Assembly (NCBI RefSeq): GCF_051020765.1 | Contig: NC_134939.1 | Span: forward strand, 14,563,203 to 14,627,202 | From: Lasioglossum baleicum | Lineage: Eukaryota > Arthropoda > Insecta > Hymenoptera > Halictidae | Reading direction: 5' to 3' | Length of the DNA stretch: 64,000 nt | Shown: piece by piece, positions 21,515 through 34,975 of the stretch | Position numbering within the stretch: the stretch's first letter is position 1 | Layout: every line of letters starts with the position of its first letter | Made by a program: the position numbers and the translations under genes | The notes under the pieces: generated by a model | What the model saw: the letters and a program-made list of their open reading frames with translations, nothing else | Told to the model about the DNA's origin: nothing | The model's database searches: none

Positions 21515-22464
21515 AAATTCGTTTTCGGTTAAAGGCGTTGCCGATCAAATCTGGAGTCGGTGGAAACCGTGTCGGGGAAATTTGTGTCGGTTGATTTCCA
21601 TGCGACTCCGTAAAATCTTAACATCTCCAACTTGGAAAATATACTCCAATAAAAAGAAAGAGCTCGAGAATCAATACAAATCTAATACCTCGTCGATCAA
21701 TTCACGAATCGACAAGTTAGCATAATTTGGCTTGGCAATAAAATCAAGTTTATGAAAGAAATGATAATTTAACGCAAAAATCTATAATACATTAATTCAT
21801 TTCGAGTTTAAATACGACAATTTGCATCAAAGTCCTGTTTTTAAAGCAGTATTCTTGAAATAAAATATTGTTTTCAAATAATATTTTTTCTGCCGAATTC
21901 CACTTCTCAGTTTCTCACTGCTCCGTGAATTCTCTCGGACAAGTCGAGGGGGAATTCGGTCGATTTGACTGGTATTAACTCACGACGTTGTACTCTACCC
22001 TCGTCAGTTCCTCTTTTGCCTCGCTCTTGAGATTAGGATGTTCTTTGCTCGGGATTAGGGGACTGCTTATCGTTTGAATCAGATGTGCGAAGGCAGAGTC
22101 TGTATTGCCGACAGATGTAGTATAACGGCGAAAAGGAAACGTACGGACTACTGATACCTTACCTTCCATTTTACGAATGGGATGTGTGTTCCCAGCAGGG
22201 TTGTAATGCATGTTATCGTAAAATATATATATGTACTACGAAAGACCCTTGTATTATCGTATTACAGTTCACATTCGAACATTTAAATTTGAACTTACAA
22301 GAAGCTTTTTCCTGTATTATATATACTTACCGGTGAAAATTAAACATTTCTTACAACCTAGAATAATTCCATTCTACGTATTTCGCCTAACTGGACCATC
22401 TTGAATATCTTTGTTGCTTTTAAAGCTACGTCAAATGTGTCTGAAGGACAAAGTTGAATGGTAA

Positions 22465-22533
22465 AAAATCAATTGCAAAATTTGCCACCGAACAGACAGA
22501 CAAACAAGAAAGCGAGCTAATAAAAACGTGGTA
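22465..22533 (-). repeat. Dispersed repeat fragment matching the insert at 50280-50390
   Basis: CAATTGCAAAATTTGCC, GAACAGACAGACAAACAAG and AAAGCGAGCTAATAAAAACG form the reverse complement of blocks at about 50278-50345. Confidence 0.7.
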
Positions 22534-23260
22534 ATAAAATGGGGCTCATACGATACCAAAAGGATTTTTGTTTTTATCTAATATTTCTGAGAGATATGAA
22601 GGTCACCTTCATTTATTTAAATGGAATGAGGTACTTTTTTATACCTCTTTTATACTTATATGAAATTATTATGGATCAGTTATGGGCTTGTAAGCATATT
22701 AACTTGAGAACATTTTACACGTTAATTTTCATTTCTGATAGAATTTATTCGAGGTATTTGTTAATTTTCACAGCGCATTAATTCGGAGAAAGTCCCAAGT
22801 CAATGACTGTGAACTGTTTACACAACGTTCTATAAATATTAGCCCGCGACATGATACGAGAGATTGTTAAAAAAAAAATGCAATAAATCTTGAAGTTGGC
22901 TTTATTGGAGGCTTGGAGTTATTGATGGTACTTAAACTCCCGGTCCAACAGCCATGTGCTTTAGAGATGCTCATCTCACGTTTCATTTTCGACTTCACGG
23001 CCTCCTTCAGACGCAAACACACACGAGATAAATACACACGAAAGTTGACAAGTAGTCTACGCTATGTGTTACGCATCGATTTCGAGAAAACTCCGTCGAA
23101 GAGCAATGGTTTAAATTCTCGCTCGTTTTGAACAAGTTATGCATATATTCATAATTATAAGAAATATTTACGTAGTTCGATTTGAACGCTAGATAAGTGC
23201 AACGAGAAATTAATTTGAACATTATCAAGATCGCAACTTATTACGAAAGTGTAATAAATA

Positions 23261-23856
23261 CAGTAAGGAGCATGACTGATTCAACGCACTTTAAATCAGA
23301 ATAACTTTTTTATGAGTGGAACAAACGACTTCAATTTCTCTGTAAGGCTAGAAGAATTAATTTAGTAAATGACGTCTAATAAATAAGACATTCTACTACT
23401 TTTTTAGCTGGGCCAATAACGAAAATTCAAAAGATGTGTTTAGTCAACTCGTATAAATTACATACGCACTGAAAATTTCCTTGAAATTGGTTAATTGGTT
23501 TACGAGTTATAAGCGATCACAAGTGGTCAAAATTGCAACTTTTTAAGATTTTCGGCCTTACCACTTTCGATCGTTTATAACTCAACAATTTGAATGAAAT
23601 TTTCGAAGCGTATATAATTTATACCAGTTGACCAGACACATCTTTTGAATTTTCGTTATTGGCACAGCTAAAAAAGTTGTAAAACTCAATTGTTACTATT
23701 GTCTTTCACGATTCCGTCCAAATGCATTTTTCCAAAATATTTTTTAGACGTCATTTACTAAACTAATTCTTCTAGCCTCACAGAGAAATTGAAGTCGTTT
23801 GGTGCATTCATAAAAAAGTTATTCTGATTTAAAGCTGAATCAGTTATACTCGTTAG
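23261..23856. mobile_element. Tc1-type foldback MITE, TA-flanked
   Basis: Long near-palindrome: the left arm begins CAGTAAGGAGCATGACTGAT and the right arm ends with the complement of CTAACGAGTATAACTGATTC. Both arms share AAGTCGTTTG/CGACTTCAATTTC and the GTCAACT-GTATAAATT centre. TA flanks both ends. The CAGT start and similarity to the terminal repeat at 58720-58751 point to mobilisation by a Tc1-like transposase (inference). Confidence 0.85.
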
Positions 23857-24023
23857 TATACATCTCATAAAAGTGGAATGTTTGTGCATAAACCTTCTGT
23901 CAACAATCAGTTACAGACTACAAAAAGTTTTTTAAATGAATACGTAAAATTCCCTCATTTGCAACATAAAATTCTATGCCGAAGGGGATTGGTTGTCGGT
24001 TTCATAGTCGATTTCATAATGAT

Positions 24024-24231
24024 TAGACAGCGGATCTTTATGCAAAATAAAATGTTTATACATACATATATCATTTGCATGGAAACGTAGCTGAATAAAG
24101 ATGTATTTCTTGTGTGAATTTCAATCGATTGCAAAATAACGTCTCCGTATTTTTACATTTCTGAAATCTTTCTTACTGTTTGAAGTTTCAGCTACCGATT
24201 TTCGTCGTAAATGCATAAAATCCGTCGTCTA
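24024..24231. mobile_element. hAT-like MITE copy, TSD 7 of 8
   Basis: TAGACAGCGGATCTTTATGC to AATCCGTCGTCTA; flanks ATAATGAT and CTAATGAT differ at one base. Confidence 0.9.
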
Positions 24232-24541
24232 CTAATGATCAGAATCTAATACATCATTATCGATTACCGAATGCGCAGTGGCGAATATTTAAATGTCACG
24301 GTGACATCTAAAATGACTTGATAATTGCATCGCTCTATTACCGTTGCCCCATAATAGCTGATAACCGAACCGGTAAATGGAATAATCGTTGAACCGTCAC
24401 GCGCAAGAGCTTCGCGATTTGCCACATTCCGGAACAAGTCTAGCCGCGATCTTAATTCCCGGCAGTCGTGTGTATCGTTTACTTCCGCGTATTTCCTTTT
24501 CGTGTGTTAAACGTTCCGCCATGTCGTATTGCCGACGGGGG

Positions 24542-24546
<5 letters not shown>

Positions 24547-24588
<42 letters not shown>
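24547..24588. repeat. GA microsatellite
   Basis: About 21 uninterrupted AG units. Confidence 0.97.
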
Positions 24589-24589
<1 letters not shown>

Positions 24590-25867
24590 ACACCGTTGTT
24601 ATGGTTTTTGCGCGCGAGCTTGACAATCCTTCAACTGTGCGAAGAAACGAAGACACGTACAACATAGAAGATTCTGAGAGAATGAAGACGAGTGGTACGA
24701 CGACCAAGTCGAAACAGCGGCGAAACAAAAGAAAAAGGATCAAGATGGTGGTAGACGGGATGGAAAGGTGCAGTGCCAAGAAACCAGCGCGGTAACTGTA
24801 ACCACAAAGATCGGCTTCGCGGTAATTTTCCTCTAACAACCCGTTACTCCATCGTTCTGCGCCGCGAGACGCTTTAAAAAGTCCCATTTTCCCATGACCG
24901 GCCCCGAGAGTCCGTGGGTTACGTCTACTACGCTTCAAGATGCTCGCTGCTCACTGCTCGCTTGCTGGTTCTGTTGCACTAGTACACGCATACCGACTAA
25001 AATTCTTCTACACGTACATAATTACTCGAAGGGAGGCCGGTCGGCTAGAGAGTTAAAGACTCGATCTCCAACGAGAGTTGCCAGCACGTGCTCGGAGACA
25101 GGTACTCAGATGCTTGTCCGCAGCAAGCCCGAACGCAGGAATTACAATTGTCCTCGAACCAATACGCGTTTAAACGTCTTGGAACACGACGACTTATTAA
25201 TGGCGTCCACTTGGTGTCGGTACTCCGCTTATTGGATCGCACCGAAGCGATGCGATGAGACGCGCGACGGCTCGAGCATTGCGCTTAGGTCTGCGGCTTC
25301 TGTATTTACACGACGTCTTCCGCCGGCATATTGATATTTCGATTCTTACCTACGCTCGCCGAGCTATCGTTTCCAAGGGAAAAAGATGAGGAGGCTCTAT
25401 CCTCTTCGCACAACCTTGCCATTTTAAGAGAGGTGTGGCAATATTAGCAGAAATTGTATGTTTATAAGGAAAGAATAACATGCTGACGATTTATGCAGAT
25501 TCTTTGAAACCGTGACAATTTCGTAAAAAATGATTGCACCACAATAAACTCCGACTCATTTTAAAGGTAAAACTGCTTGTTTCGTCCTCCGTCATTCGTT
25601 TTATTCCCAGATTTGTTTTCACGATGTAACAGGCGAGACACTGAAGACATTTTTTCTCGGAAATGCTGTACAAAGGTCTGTGTGAACTTTGAAAAATTTT
25701 GTTCGTGTCTGCAACGACGGGAGATTTACAGATTAAAGCTCCCTGTTTGCAACGACACCTTAAAAATTGACGTACGATTTTTTTAGTCATTATAAAACAG
25801 TGAAAGAAAGTCGTACGTCAATTGTTAAGAAGTCGTAAGGAGTTGCATTCAAAATTGTTGAAAGTTT

Positions 25868-25985
25868 TTGGAGACCGACCGGTGATTATTGCATAATTTT
25901 AAAAAATCTATGGTACACGGCTAAGCACTTTTTAATGGAACCTTCAATGGCAACAGCAATTTTCATTGGGAACTAACAAGTCACC
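25868..25985 (+). repeat. Dispersed repeat, inverted partner of 19025-19135
   Basis: GACCGGTGATTATTGCATAA through CTATGGTAC and AATGGAACCTTCAATGGCAA to AACTAACAAGTCA. Confidence 0.75.
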
Positions 25986-28357
25986 AACAATGTCGTCATC
26001 TAATAGTTTCATTTAAATCCTATCCTATTAATAAAATCCTATTAATAAGCTTCCGGTAGGTAAAGTGTTAAAGAACCCTCCAGAGACGACATTGTCCAAT
26101 ACCACGGAAGTTTATTATTTTATTTTTGTCCCATGACAACGCACTGTGCGTCGTGTAAAAATATTTTTGGGAAATGATCACTGCTTCGCGAAAGTAGAGG
26201 CTTCGAAATCAGTCCAAGCTTATTATTATGGTTTTACTATTTGCATGTTGGAGCGCCGTAAACGCGGAACGCACTTGGTTGGTAACCTAATAATTCAGTA
26301 AATATATTCTCCGGCAGAAAATCGCAATTACACGGTCGTGATATTGGCTCGAGAAACACAGGATTAAATGGAGCCGAGGTTGGTAGCAAGAATCCCACAT
26401 AACCACGATATCCACATCTTTCCACTTTCCCCTATTTCCCTTCACATGGCCAGCGACTCTCCGCGTGGCCGTGCAGACAGGTTCGTCCGTGAGAAATTCG
26501 CCTCGCTGCACCGAGCCGGAGTTGATAGGCTCTGTCCTGTGGTACCAGATGTCGAGGAAAGCATTGAAATTGGTAGCGGGGATATATATGTATACATAGA
26601 GAGAGTATCGGAGACCGTGACGTTTAAATTTCTGTTCCCGACCATAGTGGTATCGTCAATTAGAGGTCTTTCACACGAAGTCGCACGAAGCGAAACAACT
26701 CGCGAGGAACATTGATGGGAATAGCAACGTCTGTTTGGACGAGCTCGTGAAACTTTATTCGTTCAACGTTTTACTTTAAGCCGGAGTTCACATGTATTCT
26801 ACCGTAAGCTAATCGCCGAGCTGCGGGTGTTTACGCATTTTCTATAAGTGTATGACACTTATTACGACGACAGAGTCTTCCAAAGTTAACTGCTCGATTT
26901 TTGTGTCGTTCAAGGCTGAGTAGAATTTTTATCGGGTAACCGATTTCTTTCCGTTTGCAGCTTCTGTGAGTCAGCTCTGTAATTTCCTTTCGGCGTAAAT
27001 ATCTGCAGTCTAGTAGCGGGGATTTCTATGTAGTATCAGGAATGAACGACATCACGCGTAATAATATGCACATTACGATTCTATGCTTCGATGCTATACG
27101 TTCATCGTGTGTTTTCCGTTCCGGATATTGGCAATTGTCGTTATATAAAGCTGTTTGACGTTCCAGCTAAAAACCGATTTTTGAGAAAACCGCGGAAATG
27201 TGTGATGTTTAAACCCTTGACTTAGTGCAATAGCGATTTCAAGAGTTGGATATAGTGCCCATATTTTTGGGAGCGGAATAGAGGATAACAAAAAAAGTAG
27301 GTACTACATAATACGACACACGTATACAGCAAAAAATAACACAACCTTGATGTGTTAGAGGATTTAATGCATCATTTGTTGCGAGGAACAAAAACAACAT
27401 CTTATGAAGCTAAATCTTAAAACAACAATTTCTCACAACGGAAGAAAATAGAAAATAGTGCTGAGAAATATTTCTATTTCTTAAAAAAAATTCGGGAACA
27501 GGATGTTTGTTGAAATACAGAACTGTCCCCGAAAATATAGAACGGATGGCCAGGGTAGATATAGGGGCGTATAACAGAGAGGAAACTGACCTAAAGTGAC
27601 CTGCAAGATTTGACCCTTCCTCGAATTACGGAAACCACTGCAGTTCCATACAAGCGTATGTGATCCTCTGTTTCTTGAATTATATTATTATATAATTCTC
27701 ATTTGGTATTGCTATATGTATCATGTATGCACTAAATTGTTACATTACTTTGTTTACTTCATGACCGATCGGAACATATAATGAACATATTTTTGTAATT
27801 GTTAAATACGGAAGTGGTTTGCGAGAGATCACAGGATAAATGAGGAATATTATAATACAACGAAGTACTTGATTTTTAATATAATAATATACTATAATAC
27901 GTTGTAACAAGAGGAATTCGTCACACCCTAAACATAGTCGATTCTCTCGGCGTATGATTCACCGGTTCTGCCCACTTCGTATTGTCGTAGACACAGGGTT
28001 CGATAATAATTTACGTAATGGCTTGTCTGCTAACGAACTCTCCGCACTTTATTGTTGCTTCAAAACCGCCTTTGCTTCGACGCGTATGAAAGTCCATACA
28101 TTTCGAGAAGTTCAATCAAAGGTCTCCCTCTGCGATCAAAGAATAAAATAATCTTAAACAATTTCAATGAAAAACTTACGAAACAATCAATTATACATCA
28201 ATTTTTCGCACTCGAGTTTGAATTGGGTTTAAAATTGGGTAGGCCCCCAAACAATGTTTTCCCAGGGTCCCAAAATTAACAGTCCGCCGCTGGTTCTGAC
28301 AAATATTGCGTAAACGAAAAAGTCAGAAATCGATGGTCCGGAATAAATTCACTTGAA

Positions 28358-28849
28358 TTATTTAATCTACTATTTTCACTACGTTAAAATTATTAGTGAA
28401 AAATATAAATCTATACATACTTAGTTCCTGTGTCTCTTGATGCACAAACTTTCTTACTTTGAATGTAGATCCTCTGGATTCGATGAATTCACGGCAAAAC
28501 TGAGTAGGTGGAATTTAAAACACAGTGAACACATTAGAAGACAGTAGTAAACATTAATGTATTATTTCCACTACACTAAAATGATTAGCGAACTTTATAC
28601 TTAGTTCCTGTGTCTTGCAATTGATGCACGAACTTTCTTACTTTGAATGTAGATCCTCTGGATTTGATGCATTCACGGCAAAACTGAGCAGGTGCAATTT
28701 AAAACACAGTGAACAGACTAGAAGACATTAGTACACATTAATGTATTATTTCCACTACACTAAAATGATTAGCGAACTTTATACTTAGCTCCTGTGTCTT
28801 GCAATTGATGCACGAACTTTTGATTTTGCATAAAGATCCGCAGTCTGCT
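28358..28849. repeat. ~181-bp tandem array ending in a hAT-MITE terminus
   Basis: CTTAGTTCCTGTGTC (last copy CTTAGCTCCTG) recurs at about 28420, 28600 and 28783, each followed by TGATGCACRAACTTT; the first two units continue with GTAGATCCTCTGGATT. The array ends TTTTGCATAAAGATCCGCAG-TCTG, the MITE family end, so the repeated unit probably grew out of a MITE interior. Confidence 0.88.
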
Positions 28850-29502
28850 AATAACTTTCAAATGATCGTTTATTCCTACACCGTCCGCCTTCGCATTGTT
28901 TAAACGAACAATTCGATACCTGTCGATATCGACGAATGCGATTTATTGGTAACATCCGTACTGCAGACGTTTGTTTATTCGGTTTTCTATAAAGTTTTTT
29001 TTACAGTCTGCTCTTTGTACAGCTGCATTTTGTATCGACGTTCTCTCATTCACTTTCAAATGGTTCCTTTCAGAAGCTCTCGGGATGCTTTCATCTCCGG
29101 TGAACCCGGAGCAGCCTTCAATGCTCTGCGAAAACAGTTGTGACTCACAAATGGGTATAACTGGATTCGTCCGTTGAAATTTCTTCATTTGCATGCGCAT
29201 GGTAAAAGATTAGAGCTGCCCGCACATTCGCCGGAATGGAACGTTTGCGTTGCAGCCAGCACCGCAGCGCGGCTGCGAGACAGGCTATTCATACTATGTA
29301 TATGATTGACCAACAGTCGATTAAATATTGTCACAGCACATATGTTCCGCACATACACATGTATGTACTGCAATAGTAGACTTCCTTCTGTAAAACTGCG
29401 TATGCATATTCAGTTATATAACAATTGGAAATTCAGTTTTAACTCTTTCGCAGTTAACGGAATACATTGGAATAGGAATAGTTCTACAGGGTGTGTTCTG
29501 TA

Positions 29503-29600
29503 GTTAACCTTCAGTTACTCGCACTCCATTTTCTACACGACTTTATACGACTCCGACATAGATAAATTTTTATCCAATAAAATAACCAGGGACCAAAAAT
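29503..29600 (+). repeat. Dispersed repeat, partner of 60912-61010
   Basis: TTAACCTTCAGTTA, CACTCCATTTTCTACA, ACGACTCC and AATAAATTT/TATTTATTC-like blocks recur in order at 60912-61010. The TTAACC start could be a piggyBac-type end (inference). Confidence 0.6.
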
Positions 29601-29964
29601 AACAGTTATTCTAAAATCTTCTACGATAAAAATCGTTAATAGAAAGTTGATTATTACTGAAATTTAAGATAACGTACACAAAATATAAAGAGAAACATTT
29701 ACCAACGAGAGAAACAATTTTCGGTTACTTATAATTCTTATAATTTGTAACCAATACAATTATAGTCGATGAAATACTTGTTATTCCATGACTTTTTTTC
29801 TTTTTGGTTGTAACAGTTGGAGAGTCCCTAAAAATAACCATATAACTGATATAGTCGACACCTTTGTTTACGCTTGAAGTTTTAAATTTAAAGTTTTCAT
29901 AAACAGAAACTAAATTGAATGCTATTTCGTCCCTTAATGATTTCAATACAGGACAAGTCATATA

Positions 29965-30145
29965 TAGTAAAATAAAAATTTCTTACCTGAATTGCAACAA
30001 ACAAGAGCGCAATAGAGATAAATTTTCTTCCTTATTATGTTCAGTAGGTTGAGAATATTAGTATGTTTAAATGTTTCTAATATTTTTGCTATTTTACACG
30101 ACACCTACTCATTTTTGTCGTGAATGCATAAAGATCCGCAGTCTA
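29965..30145. mobile_element. hAT-like MITE copy, left end truncated
   Basis: Interior GTAAAATAAAAATTTCTTAC, then TGCAACAAACAAGAGCGCAA, ending GCATAAAGATCCGCAGTCTA. Confidence 0.8.
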
Positions 30146-31222
30146 CTGATCGCTTTCGTGAACGAAAAAGATGAAGCAACCAAAATTTGCGCGGCATTCA
30201 CCGCGTCAGATTACCGAAAATATATCAAGAATCGCGGAAATTCCGCGTGCCGATACTTTTTGGAGCCGCTGTATACTTACGAGCGACAGGTACGTGGAAA
30301 AAAGAGCACATACATATTTCGCAGCCGTAACAGCGTACGGGTCGCGTACGAGTTGACTGCAGTTTCGTTTTAAAAGGCGGTTCGTAAAAGGGGCCGCACA
30401 GCTGTTCATATAGCTGGTGTTCTTCCTCTCCCCGTTCTCCCTCTCTCTCTCTCTTTTTTCCTATTTTGACGTATAAGGCCCGACGTCGAAGTCGGATGCC
30501 GGGACGGGGCCGCGCGTGCACGCGCACATTCATGCTCCAGAAGAGAGAATTTTAGTATATACCACATATAAGAGAGTCGGCTGTCGTAACGACACGTTCC
30601 CTCGCTCGCCATATAGACAGCCAGGTGCAACACGCCGTGCAGCTGCCAGACCGTCTGCTTTCCGGCCGACACGACGAAATGCCGAAAAATCGATCCATCC
30701 TAGAACGGAATCGAGTTTTCGCTAGCGTGAGCATGGTTCTTCCTATGATGGGAAAATCGATACGTTGAATTCACCTTTAACCCATTTCCACCGTCCATGC
30801 CTGCTGTCGTTCTTTCTACTGCTTGCTGTTTCTCTGTCGAAACGCATTTGCGAATTCTCGAGTCCGCAGCGCGCACCGTTGTCCGCCGACGAAACGTTCG
30901 CTGCAGGAAAAGGTGAGGGGTGTATCAGCTTCGCTCTTATTTCTCTATGGAATATCTGCCGCCCTCCCGAAAACCGTAATACCTCAAAGGGATGTTGGAA
31001 ATATTTACAATTTCTGGATTACCCGACGATTTCGATCACATTCTTCAATTCCCAAGTGTTGCAGAGATTTTTATTTGCCTGGCCCAAGTGGTTTATGACA
31101 CCCCCACTTAAGAAAAGGGACCAAAGGTTTTTCCAGGGACGAACCAGCTCACAAGTCGTTCCAATACAGTACAGAACACATCACAGCATCTTTTACGCTA
31201 CAGCATTACGCTTTACCTTATT

Positions 31223-31236
31223 CCCCCCCCCCCCCC
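31223..31236. repeat. Poly-C run (14 C)
   Basis: Fourteen consecutive C residues; length may be inaccurate in assembly. Confidence 0.9.
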
Positions 31237-32348
31237 AATACAGTTTATCTCCTTTTCCATTCACATTGCGATCACGGTTTCATCCACTTTGTAACTTTAT
31301 TTGCATTGAATAAATAGTCATCTTATTTAATAAAATAAAGTTTTCCAACACCAAGTTTACGACGACACTTTCCCGCATTCTACAGTTGTGTTCACATATC
31401 TTCCTGCTTTCCTTGACCTTCAGCAATGTATTAGATAGGGTAATCGTTTCACTAGTCGGCCATCTTAACCCTTGCGCAGCCAATCAAAATTTATAGATTA
31501 TTTAAAACCTTTTGTATTCAACATATTTCCAGAAATTGTCGTTTTAAGACTGTGAATGAATTTGTTAGCGAGCGAAGAATATACATTCGGAGAAATTGTG
31601 CAATATTCTTAGAGGAACATTAACAAGTTGTTGAGAGAAATGCACGGAATGGGTACCTGGTTGATTACACAAGAGATAAGCGTTGTAAGCCATATGCTAT
31701 TTTCTAAATCTAAATGTTTCATTCGGGGACATGGGAGCTACACATTAGAAGCGAAGAACAGGCCTGATTTTCTTATTTTTAAGCAATTTGCTTTCAAGCT
31801 GGCTATTGGGTAGGGGCTGAAATAAAGCATGCAGACCGTGCCCCTTAAAAATATATAATCGTATCGTTACGGAGGTCACTGATAAAAACGACTGACGCGA
31901 GCCTATCATCACCGACGTCTAATCTGTCTCGATGATGATTAGACGGGACCCTTGGTTTCTCACAAAAAGTAATTGGATTTCATCGTAGTAAATTGTCCTT
32001 CGTCGGCAAAGGAGAACGAAGATTCTTGAAAGGAAGACGGTGACGACGCTCAATGCATTTTCTGTAGCCATTTGTTCCCTCGATCCATAGAAGGATGGAT
32101 TATGTGTTTCGACTGTCAAGATTGAGATCACATATGTAGCTACGTGTGCTGGAATTGATGACGAGCGTACAACGATGTTGCTTCTATCTGTGCCATATGT
32201 AAATCGTTGCACCTCACCTTGTTCCAAGTATGAGGCATCCTCGCGTCCATACTGATTCTTCAAATTCTTCGCATTTCACCCTCGCTTTGATCAATGCATA
32301 TTTCTATTATCAATTGTACCGTATGACATATAATTCTGTTATAAATAT

Positions 32349-32549
32349 TATGCAGATCTTTATGCAATTTGCAATTTTTCTAGACGAATCTTAAGACAGT
32401 GGAATTAAATAAAATCTTTCCGTCAGTGGTAGTAGTCTTTGTACATCTGAAATAAATAAAAAAATGTACTAAATTTTGTCGAATTTTATGTTCTACCACT
32501 TTCTTCTTCATTTCTCAGAAGCCATAAATGCATAAAGATCAACATTCTA
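32349..32549. mobile_element. hAT-like MITE, divergent subfamily
   Basis: Left TATGCAGATCTTTATGC, right ATGCATAAAGATCAACATTC-TA. The interior (TTTTTCTAGACGAATCTTAA, GTGGTAGTAGTCTTT, CATCTGAAATAAAT) matches the partial copy at 48453-48610, defining a second subfamily. Confidence 0.7.
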
Positions 32550-32668
32550 ATATGATTAGACTCCGGATTTTATGCACATTGAACTTATCAGTGAATGATA
32601 TACGTTTCTATTTAGATCCGGAATCTAACAATGATATAATAATTTGTCTTGAATTGCACATTTATTAT

Positions 32669-33112
32669 TAGACTGCGGATCTCTATACAAAATAGAAAAT
32701 GTTTTTATGGATTGCAGGACACAGGGGCCAAATAAAAATTGTATTCTTCTTTTTATTAATTGTCTTATTAAGCTGAAACTAACAAATATTTTTAACATGT
32801 CCACTGCTTTAAATTGCACGCGCCCATTTTTGTCATAAATGCATGAAATTCGCAATCTAATAATAACATAATAGACTATAATATAAATATAAGAACACTC
32901 TATACAAAATAAAAAATGTTTTCATGGATTGCAGGACACAGGGGCCAAATAAAAATTGTGTTCTTCTTTTAATCATCTTATTAAGCTGAAACTAACAAAT
33001 ATTTTTAACATGTCCACTGCTTTAAATTGCACGCGCCCATTTCTGTCACAAATGCATGAGATCCGCAGTCTAATAATAACATAATATAATATAACTATAA
33101 GAACAGAAAATA
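32669..33112. repeat. hAT-like MITE plus flank in tandem duplication (~212 bp x2)
   Basis: The first MITE copy runs 32669-32859 (TAGACTGCGGATCTCTATAC to TTCGCAATCTA). The segment from CTCTATACAAAATA through the right flank TAATAATAACATAAT is repeated directly at about 32898-33112, so host flank was copied too. This is segmental duplication rather than a second transposition. Confidence 0.88.
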
Positions 33113-34487
33113 ATACTGGACATTCCCGTAAAATGTCAATATCATTTACCATTTGTTCTTATTCACGAACCGAACATTCCAGAGTAACGGAAATGCTGGG
33201 AATTCCGATACCCAGAATGAAATACCTTTCGTGACAAGGAATTATTTTCACGACCCAATTGTTTCGCTCCTCAAGCTTTTTCTCCACGGTGATACGATAC
33301 GGTGAACATACCATCTTCGTGTAATTATCGATCTTATCGTAGGCAATTGAAACGAACGCCGAGAACTTCGCGAGAGGTTATCGTAGTTGGATGGAGCGAT
33401 ATTATCCTAAAAACCACATGTGCACACGTGCAATCTCGTATCGAACGTTTAAATACAGTCGCACAGAAGGAGCCTGATGTGTTGCAACATGATGTTGTGT
33501 TTGCCGTACCCGTTAATTTCACGTTTTCGACCTTAACCCGTTTTCGGGACGATCCGTACATGTTTAGCCGTACTAACACGCTGTACGGTAAATGCGGCAG
33601 AAATTTCCATTCGACGATTCCGGCTGAAATCGATCGTCAACTCGAATTTTTGTATCATTTCGTGCATAGTGCATTTACTTATGCATTTATTTATTATAGT
33701 GCTCCATTACTCCATTCTCTCCGCTGTTTCTGAAAATATGAAAAGAAAACCTCATTAACCAAAGTTTTTCAGTATAAAGACGATTCAATGTTCAATATTC
33801 AACATATAAACAAAAATTGCATTCTTATTTTAATTATCTTATTAAGCTGAAACTAACATATCGATGTTCTTAAATACTTTTAACATGTCCACTGTTTTAA
33901 ATTGCACGTGCGTTTCAAATAGATTTTGAATTAGTATTCTATTAGTGTAGCTTAATTTCTGCTCACGTCTGCTCCAGAAGTATTGTAGTAGTATTGCAAA
34001 TAACCGTGTACATTTACGTAAAAATAATACAGTCCAATAGAACTGGTAATAGTTTCATAATCTTACACGCTGTTCATTCGATAGTAAACATTGATCTCCG
34101 ATAATTAATGAGTTCCGCAGTGTCAGTTCTAGCAGCACATGTCTAATTAGTGTCCCTTTATCATTTGAATTCTATTGCCTGGAAATAGTACTCCTACACG
34201 TCGCTAAAGGCAAACGAATTGGAGCTGGCAAGTATGCAACGCATGTGACCATAATGAAAATTCTACTGTTCTTCGTCTAGAATTATAGCATCCATTATGC
34301 GGCCTTCACTCCCAATTGGTACAATCGTTTAACGTACTAAAGTCACGAGACTTACGATTAACTTGCGAATACCGCTTGGCTGGCGTCCTGCAGGGCTGGA
34401 AAGTTAAATCCGTTTCATCTGTTTGCATCTTATCATCCAAATATTCTAATACGAAAGAGCTTTTGAAAACATACGAACTCCGATGGG

Positions 34488-34975
34488 CTTTGTGTTTGTT
34501 CGAACTTCCGGGTTGGTATCATTGGCGATCCACATCATCTTTTGAAAAAATGTATACAAAATTGTAGAATCTAGAAAGATCCTGGAATGATACTTTATAA
34601 TCTGACTAAACATTAAACCACTTAAGTGTTAACAATTGAAATTGGCTTCACAATATTTGAATTCTAACAAGAATGGTCTACGATATTGTTGATCCTGTGA
34701 TGACCTTTGTGTTTGTGCGAACTTCCGGGTTGATATCATTGGCGATCCACATCATCTTTTGAAAAATGCATACAAAATTGTAGAATCTAGAAAGATCCTC
34801 GGATGATACAATTGAAATTAGCCTCACCAATATTTTAATTCTAACAAGAATAGTCTACGATATTGTTGATCCTGTGATGACCTTTGTGTTTGTTCGAACT
34901 TCCGGGTTGGTATCACTGAGGCTGCGGCTAGGTCCGTCGAATGGTTTCAGGCGATCCACGTCATCTTAGGAAATA
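34488..34975 (+). repeat. Three-unit irregular tandem array
   Basis: TTTGTGTTTGTTCGAACTTC (second copy TTTGTGCGAACTTC) recurs at about 34491, 34710 and 34885, followed by GCGATCCACATCATCTTTTG and TGTAGAATCTAGAAAGATCC. The last unit is interrupted by a ~35-bp insert before GCGATCCACGTCATCTTAGG. Confidence 0.88.

Larger units (their letters stand above)
20977..34000 (+). other. Giant intron downstream of the alternative first exon, proximal part
   Basis: No convincing exon. It holds a MITE-split palindrome (21.2-21.5 kb), the 23.3-23.9 kb foldback element, hAT-like MITEs (24.0, 30.0, 32.3-33.1 kb), the 28.4-kb tandem array and dispersed repeats. GC-richer, CpG-dense patches at 24.4-25.4, 26.4-26.7 and 30.2-31.2 kb carry overlapping open frames on both strands with no known domains; enhancers or unannotated RNA exons are possible. 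Confidence 0.55.

Noticed and set aside
24397..24795. Frames with Arg-Glu or Leu-Ser repeats
   Set aside because: Produced by the GA microsatellite at 24547-24588.
30765..31313. 182-codon open frame on the + strand
   Set aside because: Low-complexity start, runs through a poly-C tract, no domain or splice context.
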